DNA from: JAJDAT01 sp964344185
Lineage (GTDB): Bacteria; Nitrospinota; Nitrospinia; Nitrospinales; JAJDAT01
DNA: 64,000 nt
NCBI GenBank assembly: GCA_964344185.1
Contig: CAYFMN010000018.1
Location: forward strand, 1 to 64,000
Direction: 5' to 3'
Of this stretch, positions 7,809 to 16,932 are shown in pieces. The notes beneath the pieces were generated by a model that did no database searches, was not told the DNA's origin, and was given only the letters and a program-made list of their open reading frames with translations. Each line of letters opens with the position of its first letter. The first letter of the stretch is position 1. The position numbers were made by a program, and so were the translations under genes.

Positions 7809-8540
7809 TTAAAAACCCTTTCCTATTCTAGCTAAATAGGTCCGAATTTCCCTTTCAACCATACCGTCCCAATTACTAGCCTCTTTAGATAATGTGGACA
7901 AACTAGCGACGCCAGTCGCTATTTCAATACCATCCGCAATTGTAATCAAAATCCTGGAGCCGAAGTGTTCAACTAAATCTAGCTCTTGAGCGCCGCGGAA
8001 TGCGCCTTCTTTTCCCGCCGCCATAGCCCAGGTTTTCACTACACAAAGTAAAACTCTCTCGCGAATATGAATGTCTTCAATCCCTTGCAAATATGATTCA
8101 GGGTCCATATCGCCAGATTCAAAGCGATCAATCAAGTCTTGAAAAGTATCTTCTTTAACTTCCATTTTTTTCAATACATAACCTATCAATTGACCTTCAT
8201 GTTTTTTTAACTCGTCAAGATTCCACATAAAATGCGTTTGGGTAAAACACGAACCTGGCTCTTTAATTTGAGAAGTCACTGGATTTAAATCCGAGGGAGC
8301 TTGCAAATCCACATTATTACTAAACGCAAACCCGGAAGGACAGGATTTTAGCAGCTTCTCTATCTCCATGCTTAATTCATTATCTTCAAACCCATAAACA
8401 GCACGCATGGCTAATCTAACAGGGTCTTTATAGCTAATGAAAATTTTATTAGGACAATTGGATGCCGTACATCCAACTTCATATCCCGTGGCCTGCTCCT
8501 TTTCATCCTCGTCTTCTAAATCTTCGTCAAATCTATCCAT
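7809..8540 (-). CDS. Conserved-looking hypothetical protein, acidic N-terminus, Cys pair
   Basis: About 243 residues, family not recognised. It begins with an acidic stretch (DRFDEDLEDEDEKEQ), then a two-cysteine motif (VGCTASNCPNKIF) and a later Cys (KSCPSGFAF), which could bind a metal. The C-terminal half (about 125-240) is helical, with FQDLIDRFESGDMDPESYL. No signal peptide or membrane segment is seen. The ATG at 8540, preceded by GGAA, is preferred; a TTG four codons upstream (8552) is possible. It ends directly at the edge of a palindromic repeat. Its own promoter must lie in 8553-8721, after the oxidoreductase terminator. Confidence 0.65.
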   Translation of the reverse strand: MDRFDEDLEDEDEKEQATGYEVGCTASNCPNKIFISYKDPVRLAMRAVYGFEDNELSMEIEKLLKSCPSGFAFSNNVDLQAPSDLNPVTSQIKEPGSCFTQTHFMWNLDELKKHEGQLIGYVLKKMEVKEDTFQDLIDRFESGDMDPESYLQGIEDIHIRERVLLCVVKTWAMAAGKEGAFRGAQELDLVEHFGSRILITIADGIEIATGVASLSTLSKEASNWDGMVEREIRTYLARIGKGF

Positions 8541-8721
8541 ATCTAATTCCAATCAAATAATCGTTGGCTACTAAATTGATATTAATTCAATAAATTGTAA
8601 ATTGTGACGCTTTTAAGTTACTTCACATTTTATATAATTTTCTAAAAACGACCAATAATACAAAAATAGTAAACAGTTAATTATTTTTTAGAAAGGTTAT
8701 CTACTTGTTTTAAAATCGATC

Positions 8722-8762
8722 AAAAAAAAACCATCCACAGCGACTAAACGCCGTGGATGGTT
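8722..8762 (-). terminator. Rho-independent terminator of the 2-oxoacid oxidoreductase operon
   Basis: On the minus strand, a stem of 14 bases with one mismatch (arms 8749-8762 and 8729-8742, AACCATCCAC/GTGGATGGTT core) and a 6-base loop is followed by a run of Ts (A-run at 8722-8730 on the plus strand). It lies 18 bases past the stop of the ferredoxin subunit gene. Confidence 0.92.
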
Positions 8763-8779
8763 TATAACTTAAAGCTAAG

Positions 8780-9061
8780 TTAGCCTGCGTATGCTTGCCC
8801 CAAACCGGCAGATTCGCCAGCGCCACGATCAGTAATAACCTCTCCTGTCGTTGAGTTAACAGGATGCATTGTGATGGCTTTATGAGTGCTACACACAACC
8901 GCACAAAGGTCGCAACCTTTACAACGACTAACAATAACCGTTGCCTTCATTTTTTCTTTATCCAAAAGGATACAGTCGGATTCTGGGCAATACATTATAC
9001 AAAGCCGACATCCTTTTTCAGCGATACATTTTTCGTCTTCGACGAGAGCTACATTATACAC
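8780..9061 (-). CDS. 2-oxoacid:ferredoxin oxidoreductase, delta (ferredoxin) subunit
   Basis: A 93-residue two-cluster ferredoxin. The first 4Fe-4S motif is CRLCIMYCPES (with an extra upstream Cys), the second is CKGCDLCAVVC. It is the last gene of the operon whose other members encode the gamma, beta, alpha and epsilon subunits. Its role is to pass electrons between the thiamine-pyrophosphate catalytic core and soluble ferredoxin. The C-terminal 30 residues are Gly/Ala-rich. It is followed directly by a strong terminator. Known five-subunit enzymes of this kind carry CO2 in the reverse TCA cycle, either as pyruvate or 2-oxoglutarate synthase; which one cannot be told here. Confidence 0.9.
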   Translation of the reverse strand: MYNVALVEDEKCIAEKGCRLCIMYCPESDCILLDKEKMKATVIVSRCKGCDLCAVVCSTHKAITMHPVNSTTGEVITDRGAGESAGLGQAYAG

Positions 9062-9119
9062 TTCCTAGATCCCTCCCTTTCCTCAACAAATTAAATAGGT
9101 TCATTTTCAGAAAAGAAGT

Positions 9120-9803
9120 TTAAACCGCAACGGCTAAATTCTTATCCTTAGCCCACTCTACGGCTCTCTTGTAGGACTCATTAATACAAGCTATATTTTT
9201 CTTCAACAACATTTCTTTCTTAGCGTATTTTTTGGTAATAGCTTGGTCCAAAGATGCTGTACCACCAGAAGCGACATATTTCTTACCAAATCGATCCTGG
9301 ATAGCGGCATCTAAGCCTTCTAAAGTAACAACTTTAGTAACCCCAGCGCAGGCCCCAATCATCGCCATATTAGTAGACAATTCGGTACCGCCAATTTCTA
9401 ATGCCATTGAAGTTGCGTCAACATTATAAACCGTAACCTTTTTTGCATTTAACCTTTCATGATCCGCTTCAGTTAAAAGATCGTCAGTGGTATTAATAAG
9501 AATAATACCGCCATCTTTTAATCCCGAATAAAAAGGCGCCGTATAGCTTTTTTGCATCGTAATAACCTGCGGATGGAACACCATAATCACGTCTGGAAAA
9601 ACTAATTCTCCTCGATCATAAATCTTTTCCGGACCAATTCGTGCGTAACTCTCAGCAGGAGCCATTCTTTTTTCCGCTCCAAAAAAAGGATTGGAAATAG
9701 AATAAAGGCCGTCTTTATTAGCCGCCATCGCTAATACATGAGCGGCGGTAACAGCCCCCTGACCGCCAAGGCCAGAAATACGAATATTCATTCTAGTTTT
9801 CAT
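9120..9803 (-). CDS. 2-oxoacid:ferredoxin oxidoreductase, gamma subunit
   Basis: A 227-residue subunit with the gamma-domain signature RISGLGGQGAVTAAHVLA near the N-terminus, followed by PFFGAEKRMAPAESYARIG. It belongs to the gene order epsilon, alpha, beta, gamma, delta on the minus strand and starts about 20 bases after the beta gene. In these enzymes the gamma domain helps bind coenzyme A and completes the catalytic assembly. Length fits stand-alone gamma subunits. Confidence 0.92.
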   Translation of the reverse strand: MKTRMNIRISGLGGQGAVTAAHVLAMAANKDGLYSISNPFFGAEKRMAPAESYARIGPEKIYDRGELVFPDVIMVFHPQVITMQKSYTAPFYSGLKDGGIILINTTDDLLTEADHERLNAKKVTVYNVDATSMALEIGGTELSTNMAMIGACAGVTKVVTLEGLDAAIQDRFGKKYVASGGTASLDQAITKKYAKKEMLLKKNIACINESYKRAVEWAKDKNLAVAV

Positions 9804-9823
9804 ATAAAAACACTCCTCCTAAT

Positions 9824-10735
9824 TTACGCTTTAGCGGCAGCTTTAGCTTTTTCGCGGGCCGCCTTTTTAGCTGCTTTTTCTTCATCGTCCATTTTCTTAA
9901 TCAAAGCCGCTGCTTCTTCGGAAACAAATTCTTTATAGGTAAATCGCCCGCCAATACCTTCAGAGTCTTTCATTTCATCCAGACCCTCCATACTCTGTTT
10001 TCCGATCTCTAAAATGCATGGAGTATAAATTTGAACGTATGTAGGCCCAATTTCGCGAGCGACATGCACAGCATTTCTAATAGCCTTTTCAACGCGATTT
10101 GGTTTACTACTAGTCATTAAAACAACATAATGACATCCGGCTTCTCTTGCTATTTCTGGCAATCTAACTTTCTCAAAAAGTTTTCCTACAGGAGCCATTT
10201 TGGAAACGAATCCTTTTTGCATCAAACCGCTTTCTTGGCCGCCAGTATTTGCATAAAGTTCGTTATCAAAACAAATGGTAGTAAACTTTTCTTGCCGAAA
10301 CCATGACTGCATAGTCATATCCAAGCCAATGTCAACGGTAGCGCCATCGCCAGCCAATACCACAACATCTTTGACTTTATCAGGATGGCGAACCATCAAA
10401 GCTCTTTTTAAGCCTGTTGCAATTGCATTTTGGTTCCCAAACAAGGAATGAATATTATGAACCGCTACCATTGGAAACACTAAACTTGTACAACCTGTCG
10501 ATCCAACAAATACGGTATCTTCGGGAGCGGGTAGGCTTGCCAAAATATATCGAAAAGCAATAGATTCTGGACAACCGGCGCACAAAGAATGCTGTTCGAT
10601 CAATTCTTTACTTTCGCCTATATCTTTCCACCCCCGACCTTTTTTACCATAAGTTGCGTTCTCAACGATGTCCTGGTATTCAGGAGGCATGATATCGTAT
10701 AGATCTTCGCAAATTTTAATTTTTTCAGCGCTCAT
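9824..10735 (-). CDS. 2-oxoacid:ferredoxin oxidoreductase, beta (TPP-binding) subunit
   Basis: A 303-residue subunit. It carries the thiamine-pyrophosphate signature (LAGDGATVDIGLD, then DNELYANTGGQESG) and the Cys residues of the proximal 4Fe-4S cluster (HSLCAGCPE near residue 53, GSTGCTS near 80, and a further Cys in the CILEIGK segment). With the alpha subunit it forms the active site that reversibly joins CO2 to an acyl-CoA. The C-terminus has an Ala/Lys-rich tail (KKAAREKAKAAAKA) that is not part of the core fold. It lies between the alpha and gamma genes with short spacers. Confidence 0.93.
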   Translation of the reverse strand: MSAEKIKICEDLYDIMPPEYQDIVENATYGKKGRGWKDIGESKELIEQHSLCAGCPESIAFRYILASLPAPEDTVFVGSTGCTSLVFPMVAVHNIHSLFGNQNAIATGLKRALMVRHPDKVKDVVVLAGDGATVDIGLDMTMQSWFRQEKFTTICFDNELYANTGGQESGLMQKGFVSKMAPVGKLFEKVRLPEIAREAGCHYVVLMTSSKPNRVEKAIRNAVHVAREIGPTYVQIYTPCILEIGKQSMEGLDEMKDSEGIGGRFTYKEFVSEEAAALIKKMDDEEKAAKKAAREKAKAAAKA

Positions 10736-10773
10736 GGCTAATTCCTTTTTATAAGTAAATTTTTTAAAATTTT

Positions 10774-12012
10774 TTACATCTTAATTTTTTCTACTTCCAT
10801 TCCGAGAGCTGTTTTAACTTCAACAACAATCACTTCGGAAGGCATCGTCATACCGCCGGCAACATGAGGCCCGGCAATAATTTTGTCATTATCTGGCACT
10901 ACGGCTTTAATTTCTCTAGCTAACCAGCCAGTAATATTAAATTCAGGAACAAAAACAGTCTTAGCGTTTTTAAGCGCTTCGCGAACTTCTTCATGTGGAA
11001 ACGGTCGGATAGTTTTAATTTTCACCAATCCAACTTTAATTCCTTCCAACTCTAATAACCTAATTGCTTCCCTGCTTTGAGATACGGCAGTACCAGAACC
11101 AATAATAAGCACATCGCGATCGCCATTTTCTATATCAATCAAGCCATTTAATAATGGTTTGGTATGCTTCCTTGATCTTTCAACCGCCGCATGTATTTCT
11201 TGTTGCCAAGAAGCGTGGGTCGCGTAATGAATATAATTTGATTTCATAATAAAAGGATCGCGCATCATTCTTACTGGCGGACATTCCATATCCATACATG
11301 GAACTGGCGATTTATATGGATCGTATGGAGGCAAACAAACATCGTCGGGAAGAATATCAACAGTATCTTTTGTGTGAGTAACAAAGAAACCATCACAACA
11401 AACAGCAATTGGAACGTGAACATCCGGCTGCTCTGCAACAATAAAACCCATCAGAATAAAGTCATAAAGATCTTGAGCTGTTTCAGCGTGCCAAATCAAC
11501 ATACCGGACTCTAGCAAATAATGCATTTCAAGCGTATCTGGTTGAATACTTAGCGGGGAGTTGATTCCCCGACAAGTTACGCAAACTTGAATCGGAAGAC
11601 GCGAACCTGCCCACATTGGGAAATTTTCCATTGCCCTTAGCGTTCCAGGTCCAGCTGTTGTCGTAAAAACTCGCGCGCCGCCAAAAGAAGCGCCTGCGCA
11701 TTGTCCCATAACAGCAAATTCACTTTCGCCTCGAAAGTATTCTCCAACATATCCATCGGCAAACAACTCGCCAATCAACGCCGCCGCTTCACTTTGTGGA
11801 GTAATCGGATATGCCACCATTACGTCGCAGTGAGCAACTTTTATGGCTGACTGAATAACTTCACTACCAGTAAAAAATTTAGTAATTCTCTCTATTCCAT
11901 AAAAAAACTCATTAGGCTCTGTATGAACCTGACCTTTTTTGTTTTTTTGCCCAATTTTTACGTTAGTAGAACTTATTATTTTCCGATCTTCTGGAATTAC
12001 TTTTTTATTCAT
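10774..12012 (-). CDS. 2-oxoacid:ferredoxin oxidoreductase, alpha subunit
   Basis: A 412-residue alpha subunit. The hallmark YPITPQSEAA is at about residue 70, followed by FRGESEFAVMGQCAGASFGG and TTTAGPGTLRAMENFPMW, all typical of pyruvate/2-oxoglutarate ferredoxin oxidoreductases. The C-terminal transketolase-like domain carries VLIIGSGTAVSQSREAIRLL. The first 45 residues are a basic extension ahead of the domain. It is the second gene of the operon. The cluster points to reverse TCA-type carbon fixation or to a low-potential pyruvate/2-oxoglutarate oxidation route. Confidence 0.93.
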   Translation of the reverse strand: MNKKVIPEDRKIISSTNVKIGQKNKKGQVHTEPNEFFYGIERITKFFTGSEVIQSAIKVAHCDVMVAYPITPQSEAAALIGELFADGYVGEYFRGESEFAVMGQCAGASFGGARVFTTTAGPGTLRAMENFPMWAGSRLPIQVCVTCRGINSPLSIQPDTLEMHYLLESGMLIWHAETAQDLYDFILMGFIVAEQPDVHVPIAVCCDGFFVTHTKDTVDILPDDVCLPPYDPYKSPVPCMDMECPPVRMMRDPFIMKSNYIHYATHASWQQEIHAAVERSRKHTKPLLNGLIDIENGDRDVLIIGSGTAVSQSREAIRLLELEGIKVGLVKIKTIRPFPHEEVREALKNAKTVFVPEFNITGWLAREIKAVVPDNDKIIAGPHVAGGMTMPSEVIVVEVKTALGMEVEKIKM

Positions 12013-12082
12013 AACCTAAACTCCCTTATAACTCGGCGCCGTTCTCGCCCGCCATGGTTTTGAAGTTTTATAAAATATAAGA

Positions 12083-12708
12083 CTAATTCCCATTAGCTTC
12101 ACGCCATTTGGGAATGTGTTTAAATTGAGTGAACTCTTTTGCTTGACTTTTAACTCCTTCGTCTTTCAATTTATTTACCCACCAAGTCAACCGTTGGATT
12201 TTCTCAACAGTCGCATCGCGGAGAGTTAAACAAGCGTCTTCGTGTCCCGCTTGAGCGCACATAGCCATCGTGAAGCAATTGGTACCGCCACGAATAATTT
12301 TCAAGGATAAGTTTGCTTGATGACAATGTACGCCAATAAACATGCAAACATCTATCTCATTATGCCAAATCGTTAGGTTTGGATGATTTGGGTTGATTTC
12401 AACGGCTGGATTAATTTTTGGATATTTAGGGCGATAATCTGCCATTGGAATCAACCGAAAAGGCCCTGCATCAGCCAATTCCCTTATAGCTTTAGCTTTT
12501 TNNNNNNNNNNNNNNNNNNNNNNNCTGGGAAAATTGTTGGAACTTTAGCGCCTAAAAATTTTCGAGCGGCAAGCTCCAAAGCTTCTTCTTCAGGTACAAT
12601 TTTGCCTTCAATATGCCCTTCACCTGGATCAGGTAAAACATTTCCCATTTTCGCCGCAGCTGGCGGTAAAAAACATTCAGGTCCCGAGGTTACTTTATAT
12701 AAATCCAT
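12083..12708 (-). CDS. 2-oxoacid:ferredoxin oxidoreductase, epsilon-type subunit (gap inside gene)
   Basis: The start ATG is at 12708. The N-terminal part reads MDLYKVTSGPECFLPPAAAK and then EGHIEGKIVPEEEALELAA. After a 23-N gap the protein resumes as KAKAIRELADAGPF and runs to the stop at 12083, with HNEIDVCMFIGVHCHQANL in the middle. The two halves are in different frames only because the N count is not a true length. The expected product is about 205 residues. It matches the small subunit, sometimes labelled CO-dehydrogenase beta-like, that accompanies five-subunit oxidoreductases in reverse TCA bacteria; the family assignment is from memory of those clusters. First gene of the operon. Confidence 0.75.
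12502..12524. other. Assembly gap (23 N) inside epsilon subunit gene
   Basis: Twenty-three Ns (not a multiple of three) split one gene. Both flanks read in the same direction with matching protein content, so the gap length is an estimate. Confidence 0.98.
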
Positions 12709-13201
12709 TCTTAGTTCTCTTCCTTCTATATAGATAATAGGTTTGAGCGGACACTATATCACCCTCTAGCTAATTGTCAAACCTTTTCAATATAACTAGT
12801 TAACGATTATTCGTTAGGTTTAAAAAAAGTAGAAATGGGCCGCCTATATTTAATAAATCTTCTTTTTATTTGAAGCTATACTCCCCATAATAAAGGAGAT
12901 ACCTTATTATACTCTGTCAAAATCTAAGAAAAAAGCGTTGATTTCAAAAATTTCTTCAACACAAAATATACATTATTACCAAATTTAGCGTTTAATTTTT
13001 CTAACAATTGCTTTCTACCAATTTCCATCAACTTTCGCGGCAAATTTATTTAGTAAGCTACTCTTGCTTGAAGTCTTATAATCATTTTAAAAAAAAATGC
13101 TTTTTGAACGCAAATCTTTGTTTTTAAATTAGTTAAATTAGTTTAATATATCATTTGTCAATTAAACGGTTGATAAGCAATTCTTGTAACAAAGGCTGCA
13201 T
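12709..13201. other. 493-bp AT-rich divergent intergenic region
   Basis: It separates the minus-strand oxidoreductase operon from the plus-strand rnhA. No reading frame or repeat stands out. It must hold the promoters for both directions. No convincing -35/-10 pair was singled out. Confidence 0.6.
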
Positions 13202-13633
13202 GTGAAAAAAGTTGAAATTTTTACCGACGGCTGTTGCAAAGGTAACCCTGGTCCTGGAGGTTATGGTTGTATTTTAAAATTCCAAGGTAAAGTTAAAGAA
13301 ATAACTGGCGCGGCGAAAAATACCACAAACAATATAATGGAAATGACCGCTTGTATAGTCGCCTTAGAACAACTAAAAGAACCCTGCGAAGTTGACCTAA
13401 CAACCGACTCGCAATATGTCGTCAAAGGTATTACTGAGTGGATCCATGGTTGGGTAAAAAAGAGTTGGGTTAACTCCTCTAAACAACCCGTAAAAAACAA
13501 AGAACTTTGGCAAAAATTGCATTCTCTAAATCAGAAACATAAAGTTTCCTGGCATTGGGTAAAAGGACATTCAGGTCATCCAGAAAATGAGCGTTGCGAC
13601 CAACTAGCTAACGAAGCGTTAGCTTCAATCTAA
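13202..13633 (+). CDS. rnhA: Ribonuclease HI
   Basis: A 143-residue RNase HI that cuts the RNA strand of RNA-DNA hybrids. The catalytic set is complete and almost in E. coli numbering: Asp9 (FTDGCCKGNPGPGGYG), Glu47 (NIMEMTA), Asp69 (TTDSQYV), His123 (GHSGH) and Asp133 (ERCDQLANEAL). The basic handle segment (HGWVKKSWVNSSKQPVKNK) is present. The start is a GTG at 13202. It is followed after 36 bases by mltA on the same strand. Confidence 0.96.
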   Translation: MKKVEIFTDGCCKGNPGPGGYGCILKFQGKVKEITGAAKNTTNNIMEMTACIVALEQLKEPCEVDLTTDSQYVVKGITEWIHGWVKKSWVNSSKQPVKNKELWQKLHSLNQKHKVSWHWVKGHSGHPENERCDQLANEALASI

Positions 13634-13669
13634 AACCTCTAAATTTTCCTCAACTTCTCCTCTATTAGC

Positions 13670-15115
13670 ATGTTCCAAAATCTTAATATTCAACTACGTT
13701 TTTTATTACTTTTCTTAATATCGCTAATGAGCTTTTCAACTGGTTGCGCAGGATGGCGAGATACTTCCAAAACAACCTATTCCCAAAACCGAAAAGCTTT
13801 TAAAAACAATTCTGATTCAAAAAAAACAAGAAACAATTTTAAAAATTGGTCTTCCTTACCCCTGGATAGCATTGATCCAAAATCTTATGGCTCTGCATCG
13901 GGCCCCAAGATTTTAGATTTTTCAGGCGTCAAAAAAAAATATCCTAATTTGGACTCTTCAAAATTAATTCTACCTCTACCTTCAGAAATTGAAGATTGGG
14001 ACGGTAAAAAAAGTTTTGAAGACGATTTGGCAACCGAAGGATTATCTGAAGCTATTGAAAACCATCTAGAAGTTTTAGCTTATCAAGATCCAAACAAAAT
14101 CCTTCCAATGGGGAATAAACAAATTACAGTTCAAAAGATTATTTTGACTCTAGAGGCTTTTTTAGACTTATTAAATCAAAATCTATCTACGGAAGAATTT
14201 GCGCATGAAATTGAGGAAAATTTCCAACTTATCCAAACTGGTAAAGGAAATAATCTAGAAGCCTTATTTACCGGATACTATACTCCAGTCATTCCCGCAA
14301 GTAGAACTCCGTCTCCTGAGTTTAGGTATCCTATATACAGAAAACCTCGACAACTTTCTAAAAATAGATTATTCGTTCGTCAACGCATACCAGGAAATCC
14401 CTATGCCAAATTGAAATTTGTTGACGGTCCAAACTATACAAGAGAAGATATAGACGGTTTCAATGCGCTTAAAAACAGCGGGCTTGAAATTGCTTGGCTG
14501 CAAAACGAAATGGAAAGGTATTTTTTGCATATCCAAGGATCGGGAATTCTTGAGTTTCCAAACGGAGAGCTTAAAGGAGTTCAATTTGCCGGCACAAACG
14601 GTTATCGTTATGAAAGCGTAGGAAAGCGCATGCTAAAAGAGGGCGCTCTTTCCCCTTCAGAAGGCTCTATGCAAGGAATAAAAAAACATTTCAACGAACG
14701 TCCTCAAGATATACCCAAGTATTTATACAAAAACAAACGATATATATTTTTCGAATTTTCAGACGGTACGCCAAGAGGCTCAAGTGGAACTCCGGTGATA
14801 GCAAACCGATCTATTGCCACTGATACTTCCATCTACCCACAAGGGGGCTTAGCTTTTATTTCGTCAAGAAAACCAGTTTTAGACGAATCGGGCAAAATCA
14901 TAAATTGGGAGCCATTCACCCGATTTGTTATAAACCAAGATACAGGCAGCGCTATTAAGGGGCTTGGTCGAGTGGACTTATATTTTGGGATTGGAAAGCA
15001 AGCCGGTCAATTAGCCGGCCGTTATATGCAAAAAGGCGATCTTTATTTTCTTTTGCTCAAAGATAAACCTTTAGAGTTTTCTAAGAATTTTAAAGCGACT
15101 ATTCCGGTTCGTTAA
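13670..15115 (+). CDS. mltA: Membrane-bound lytic murein transglycosylase A (lipoprotein)
   Basis: A 481-residue protein. The N-terminal signal sequence (FLLLFLISLMSF) ends in the lipobox STGCAG with Cys at about residue 26, so it is a lipoprotein, probably in the outer membrane. The MltA domain begins near FTGYYTPVIPASR. The C-terminal 3D domain shows GSGTPVIANRSIATDTSIYP and VNQDTGSAIKG-like blocks with the Asp residues used in catalysis (RVDLYFGIG). It cleaves peptidoglycan glycan strands to 1,6-anhydro muropeptides. It is longer than E. coli MltA (about 365) because of a Ser/Lys-rich linker after the lipobox. Its 3' end overlaps the convergent gene by 17 bases. Confidence 0.94.
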   Translation: MFQNLNIQLRFLLLFLISLMSFSTGCAGWRDTSKTTYSQNRKAFKNNSDSKKTRNNFKNWSSLPLDSIDPKSYGSASGPKILDFSGVKKKYPNLDSSKLILPLPSEIEDWDGKKSFEDDLATEGLSEAIENHLEVLAYQDPNKILPMGNKQITVQKIILTLEAFLDLLNQNLSTEEFAHEIEENFQLIQTGKGNNLEALFTGYYTPVIPASRTPSPEFRYPIYRKPRQLSKNRLFVRQRIPGNPYAKLKFVDGPNYTREDIDGFNALKNSGLEIAWLQNEMERYFLHIQGSGILEFPNGELKGVQFAGTNGYRYESVGKRMLKEGALSPSEGSMQGIKKHFNERPQDIPKYLYKNKRYIFFEFSDGTPRGSSGTPVIANRSIATDTSIYPQGGLAFISSRKPVLDESGKIINWEPFTRFVINQDTGSAIKGLGRVDLYFGIGKQAGQLAGRYMQKGDLYFLLLKDKPLEFSKNFKATIPVR

Positions 15116-15644
15116 ACAAGGAAATCAACCGCTTATCTATGGCGTCAAATCTACGATCCATAATATGTAATTCTTCTTTCGAACGATCTCCTTTTACCGC
15201 TGAATAATCCAAGTTCGCCGGATTTCTTCTAATCATACAAGCAAAAGTAACAGTCTCTTCTTTTTCCTCTATTTCCAAAAAATTAACCGCTCGTATCATT
15301 GAATGACCTGTTGTCACAATATCGTCGACAATCAAAAAATGTGGATCAGTTCCCCAAGAAGGTTTGGCCAGATGTTCAAAATCAGTTCTCTTATGCGGAA
15401 TAACGGTGAACGGCAACTCCAACATTTCTGCAAGTTGGTAGCCTATCCTAATTCCTTCGGTCTCTATACCAACAACAATATCGAACATCCCATGTTGGTT
15501 TTGCCATTGATCTAATTTGTACTTTAGCAATTGGCAGTAAGCTCGGTTCATTGTGTCTGAAATGGAAGAGTAGTCGTAGTTATAGGATGACTTAACTCCG
15601 GAATCTAACGTAAAACTCCCCTTTTCAACGATTCTTGAGAACAC
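15099..15644 (-). CDS. Orotate phosphoribosyltransferase-like PRTase
   Basis: A 181-residue type I phosphoribosyltransferase. The PRPP-binding loop FLIVDDIVTTGHS is at about residues 102-114, preceded by DIVVGIETEGIRIGYQLAE, the pattern of orotate phosphoribosyltransferases. The likely role is in pyrimidine synthesis (orotate to OMP) or salvage. It is a little short for PyrE, and there is no pyrimidine gene nearby, so a PyrE-like salvage enzyme is the alternative. It converges on mltA with a short overlap. Confidence 0.8.
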   Translation of the reverse strand: MFSRIVEKGSFTLDSGVKSSYNYDYSSISDTMNRAYCQLLKYKLDQWQNQHGMFDIVVGIETEGIRIGYQLAEMLELPFTVIPHKRTDFEHLAKPSWGTDPHFLIVDDIVTTGHSMIRAVNFLEIEEKEETVTFACMIRRNPANLDYSAVKGDRSKEELHIMDRRFDAIDKRLISLFNEPE

Positions 15645-15754
15645 TGGCTTTTCTCCTTTGCGAATAAATAAAAACAGTTAAATAGAACTCATATAACAGA
15701 TTCTTAACTAATAAAATATCAAATAATTTTTTATAATACGCAACGCAAAAAATA

Positions 15755-16432
15755 TTAAGAATGCCCGTTATCTGTCCAACCAAACTTACCTATTAACTTA
15801 ACAAACTTACATTCCGCCACACATTTGGATTCTACCTGATCCTCTTGCCTGGTAACTACAGTTAACTTTTGACTTTCTGAGTCGCCAATAGGAATCACCA
15901 GTTTTCCTCCATCTTTCAGTTGATCTATCAAAGGAGGCGGAATTTTTTGAACCCCAGCGGTTATTAATATTGCGTCGAAAGGAGCCTGATCTCTCCAACC
16001 ATTTGTACCGTCGAATATTTTATAGACGATATTTCGGTAATTCAAGCGATCCAACAGCTTCTGGGAAGCCTGTCCAATATTTCTAATTCTTTCTATAGTA
16101 AACACTTGCTCGGCTAATTCCGCTAAAACTGCCGTTTGGTATCCCGACCCAGTTCCTATTTCCAAGACCTTGTCTTTTCCAGACAGGCCAAGCAATTGCG
16201 ACATTAGCCCAACCATATATGGCTGCGAAATCGTTTGGTTTTCTCCAATTGGCAATGCATGATCCCCGTACGCTCGATGCTGCAAAGCCGCTGGAACAAA
16301 TAAGTGACGAGGAACCCGGCTCATGGCTTCCAATACACGCAAATCTTTCACACCTCGATCAGATAAATGGCGTTCTACCATTTTCTGTCGATGTCCAGCG
16401 TATTGCTGAATCTGGGATTCTGAGAAACTCAT
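15755..16432 (-). CDS. pcm: Protein-L-isoaspartate O-methyltransferase
   Basis: A 225-residue SAM-dependent methyltransferase that starts repair of isoaspartyl residues in aged proteins. The family N-terminal block (VLEAMSRVPRHLFVP), GENQTISQPYMV and the SAM-binding motif I VLEIGTGSGYQTAVLAELA are all present, then FDAILITAGVQKIPPPLIDQ. Length is typical. The next minus-strand gene upstream is a small DUF6504-like protein at 16516. Confidence 0.95.
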   Translation of the reverse strand: MSFSESQIQQYAGHRQKMVERHLSDRGVKDLRVLEAMSRVPRHLFVPAALQHRAYGDHALPIGENQTISQPYMVGLMSQLLGLSGKDKVLEIGTGSGYQTAVLAELAEQVFTIERIRNIGQASQKLLDRLNYRNIVYKIFDGTNGWRDQAPFDAILITAGVQKIPPPLIDQLKDGGKLVIPIGDSESQKLTVVTRQEDQVESKCVAECKFVKLIGKFGWTDNGHS

Positions 16433-16515
16433 TCAGGAGAGGATGTTATGTTTTGCCGCTTCGGCGGGAAAAGCAAAGTTAAATAAATACCTTCGCAACA
16501 GGGCGGAAATTTGCG

Positions 16516-16833
16516 TTAATTTAAAGCGGTCGGCCGTTTCGAGCTCCAATCTGTCTCCCTAGTCGGCGCAAAAGGCCCATAAAGAGTTTCTTCCGGCATG
16601 AGAACGTCCAACTTTTTGGGATTCTTATAAAATACTAAATCCCATTGATCTTGCAACTTATCGTACTTCAGCAAGTAGATATTTTCGTCGTCCGCCTTAA
16701 CTTTAAAATATACGGAGTTCTCTCCATACCACCGGTCAATAATCTCATTAACCTGATAAGTAGAGTGATGCAAACTAAAAGCCATAGGCTTCTCATTCAC
16801 CGTATATCCGGAATAGCATTGGACCTTAATCAT
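16516..16833 (-). CDS. Small conserved hypothetical protein (DUF6504-like)
   Basis: A 105-residue protein resembling DUF6504-type proteins: GYTVNEKPMAFSLHHSTYQV, then VNEIIDRWYGENSVYFKVKA and DENIYLLKYD. This gives a beta-rich domain of about 60 residues with the conserved Trp-Tyr. The function of such proteins is unknown. No signal peptide is seen. The ATG at 16833 is the first in frame. It precedes pcm on the same strand with 83 bases between. Confidence 0.6.
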   Translation of the reverse strand: MIKVQCYSGYTVNEKPMAFSLHHSTYQVNEIIDRWYGENSVYFKVKADDENIYLLKYDKLQDQWDLVFYKNPKKLDVLMPEETLYGPFAPTRETDWSSKRPTALN

Positions 16834-16932
16834 GTCGATTATATTAGGCTTTTAAGAAAAAAATGTAAACATTTTTTCTAGATTACGCTTTACAAACTAT
16901 GATACATTTCCGTGATAATCCTTTGAAAATCA

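Noticed and set aside
8886..9123. Plus-strand frames overlapping the ferredoxin subunit gene
   Set aside because: Antisense to clear 4Fe-4S coding sequence; no conserved features.
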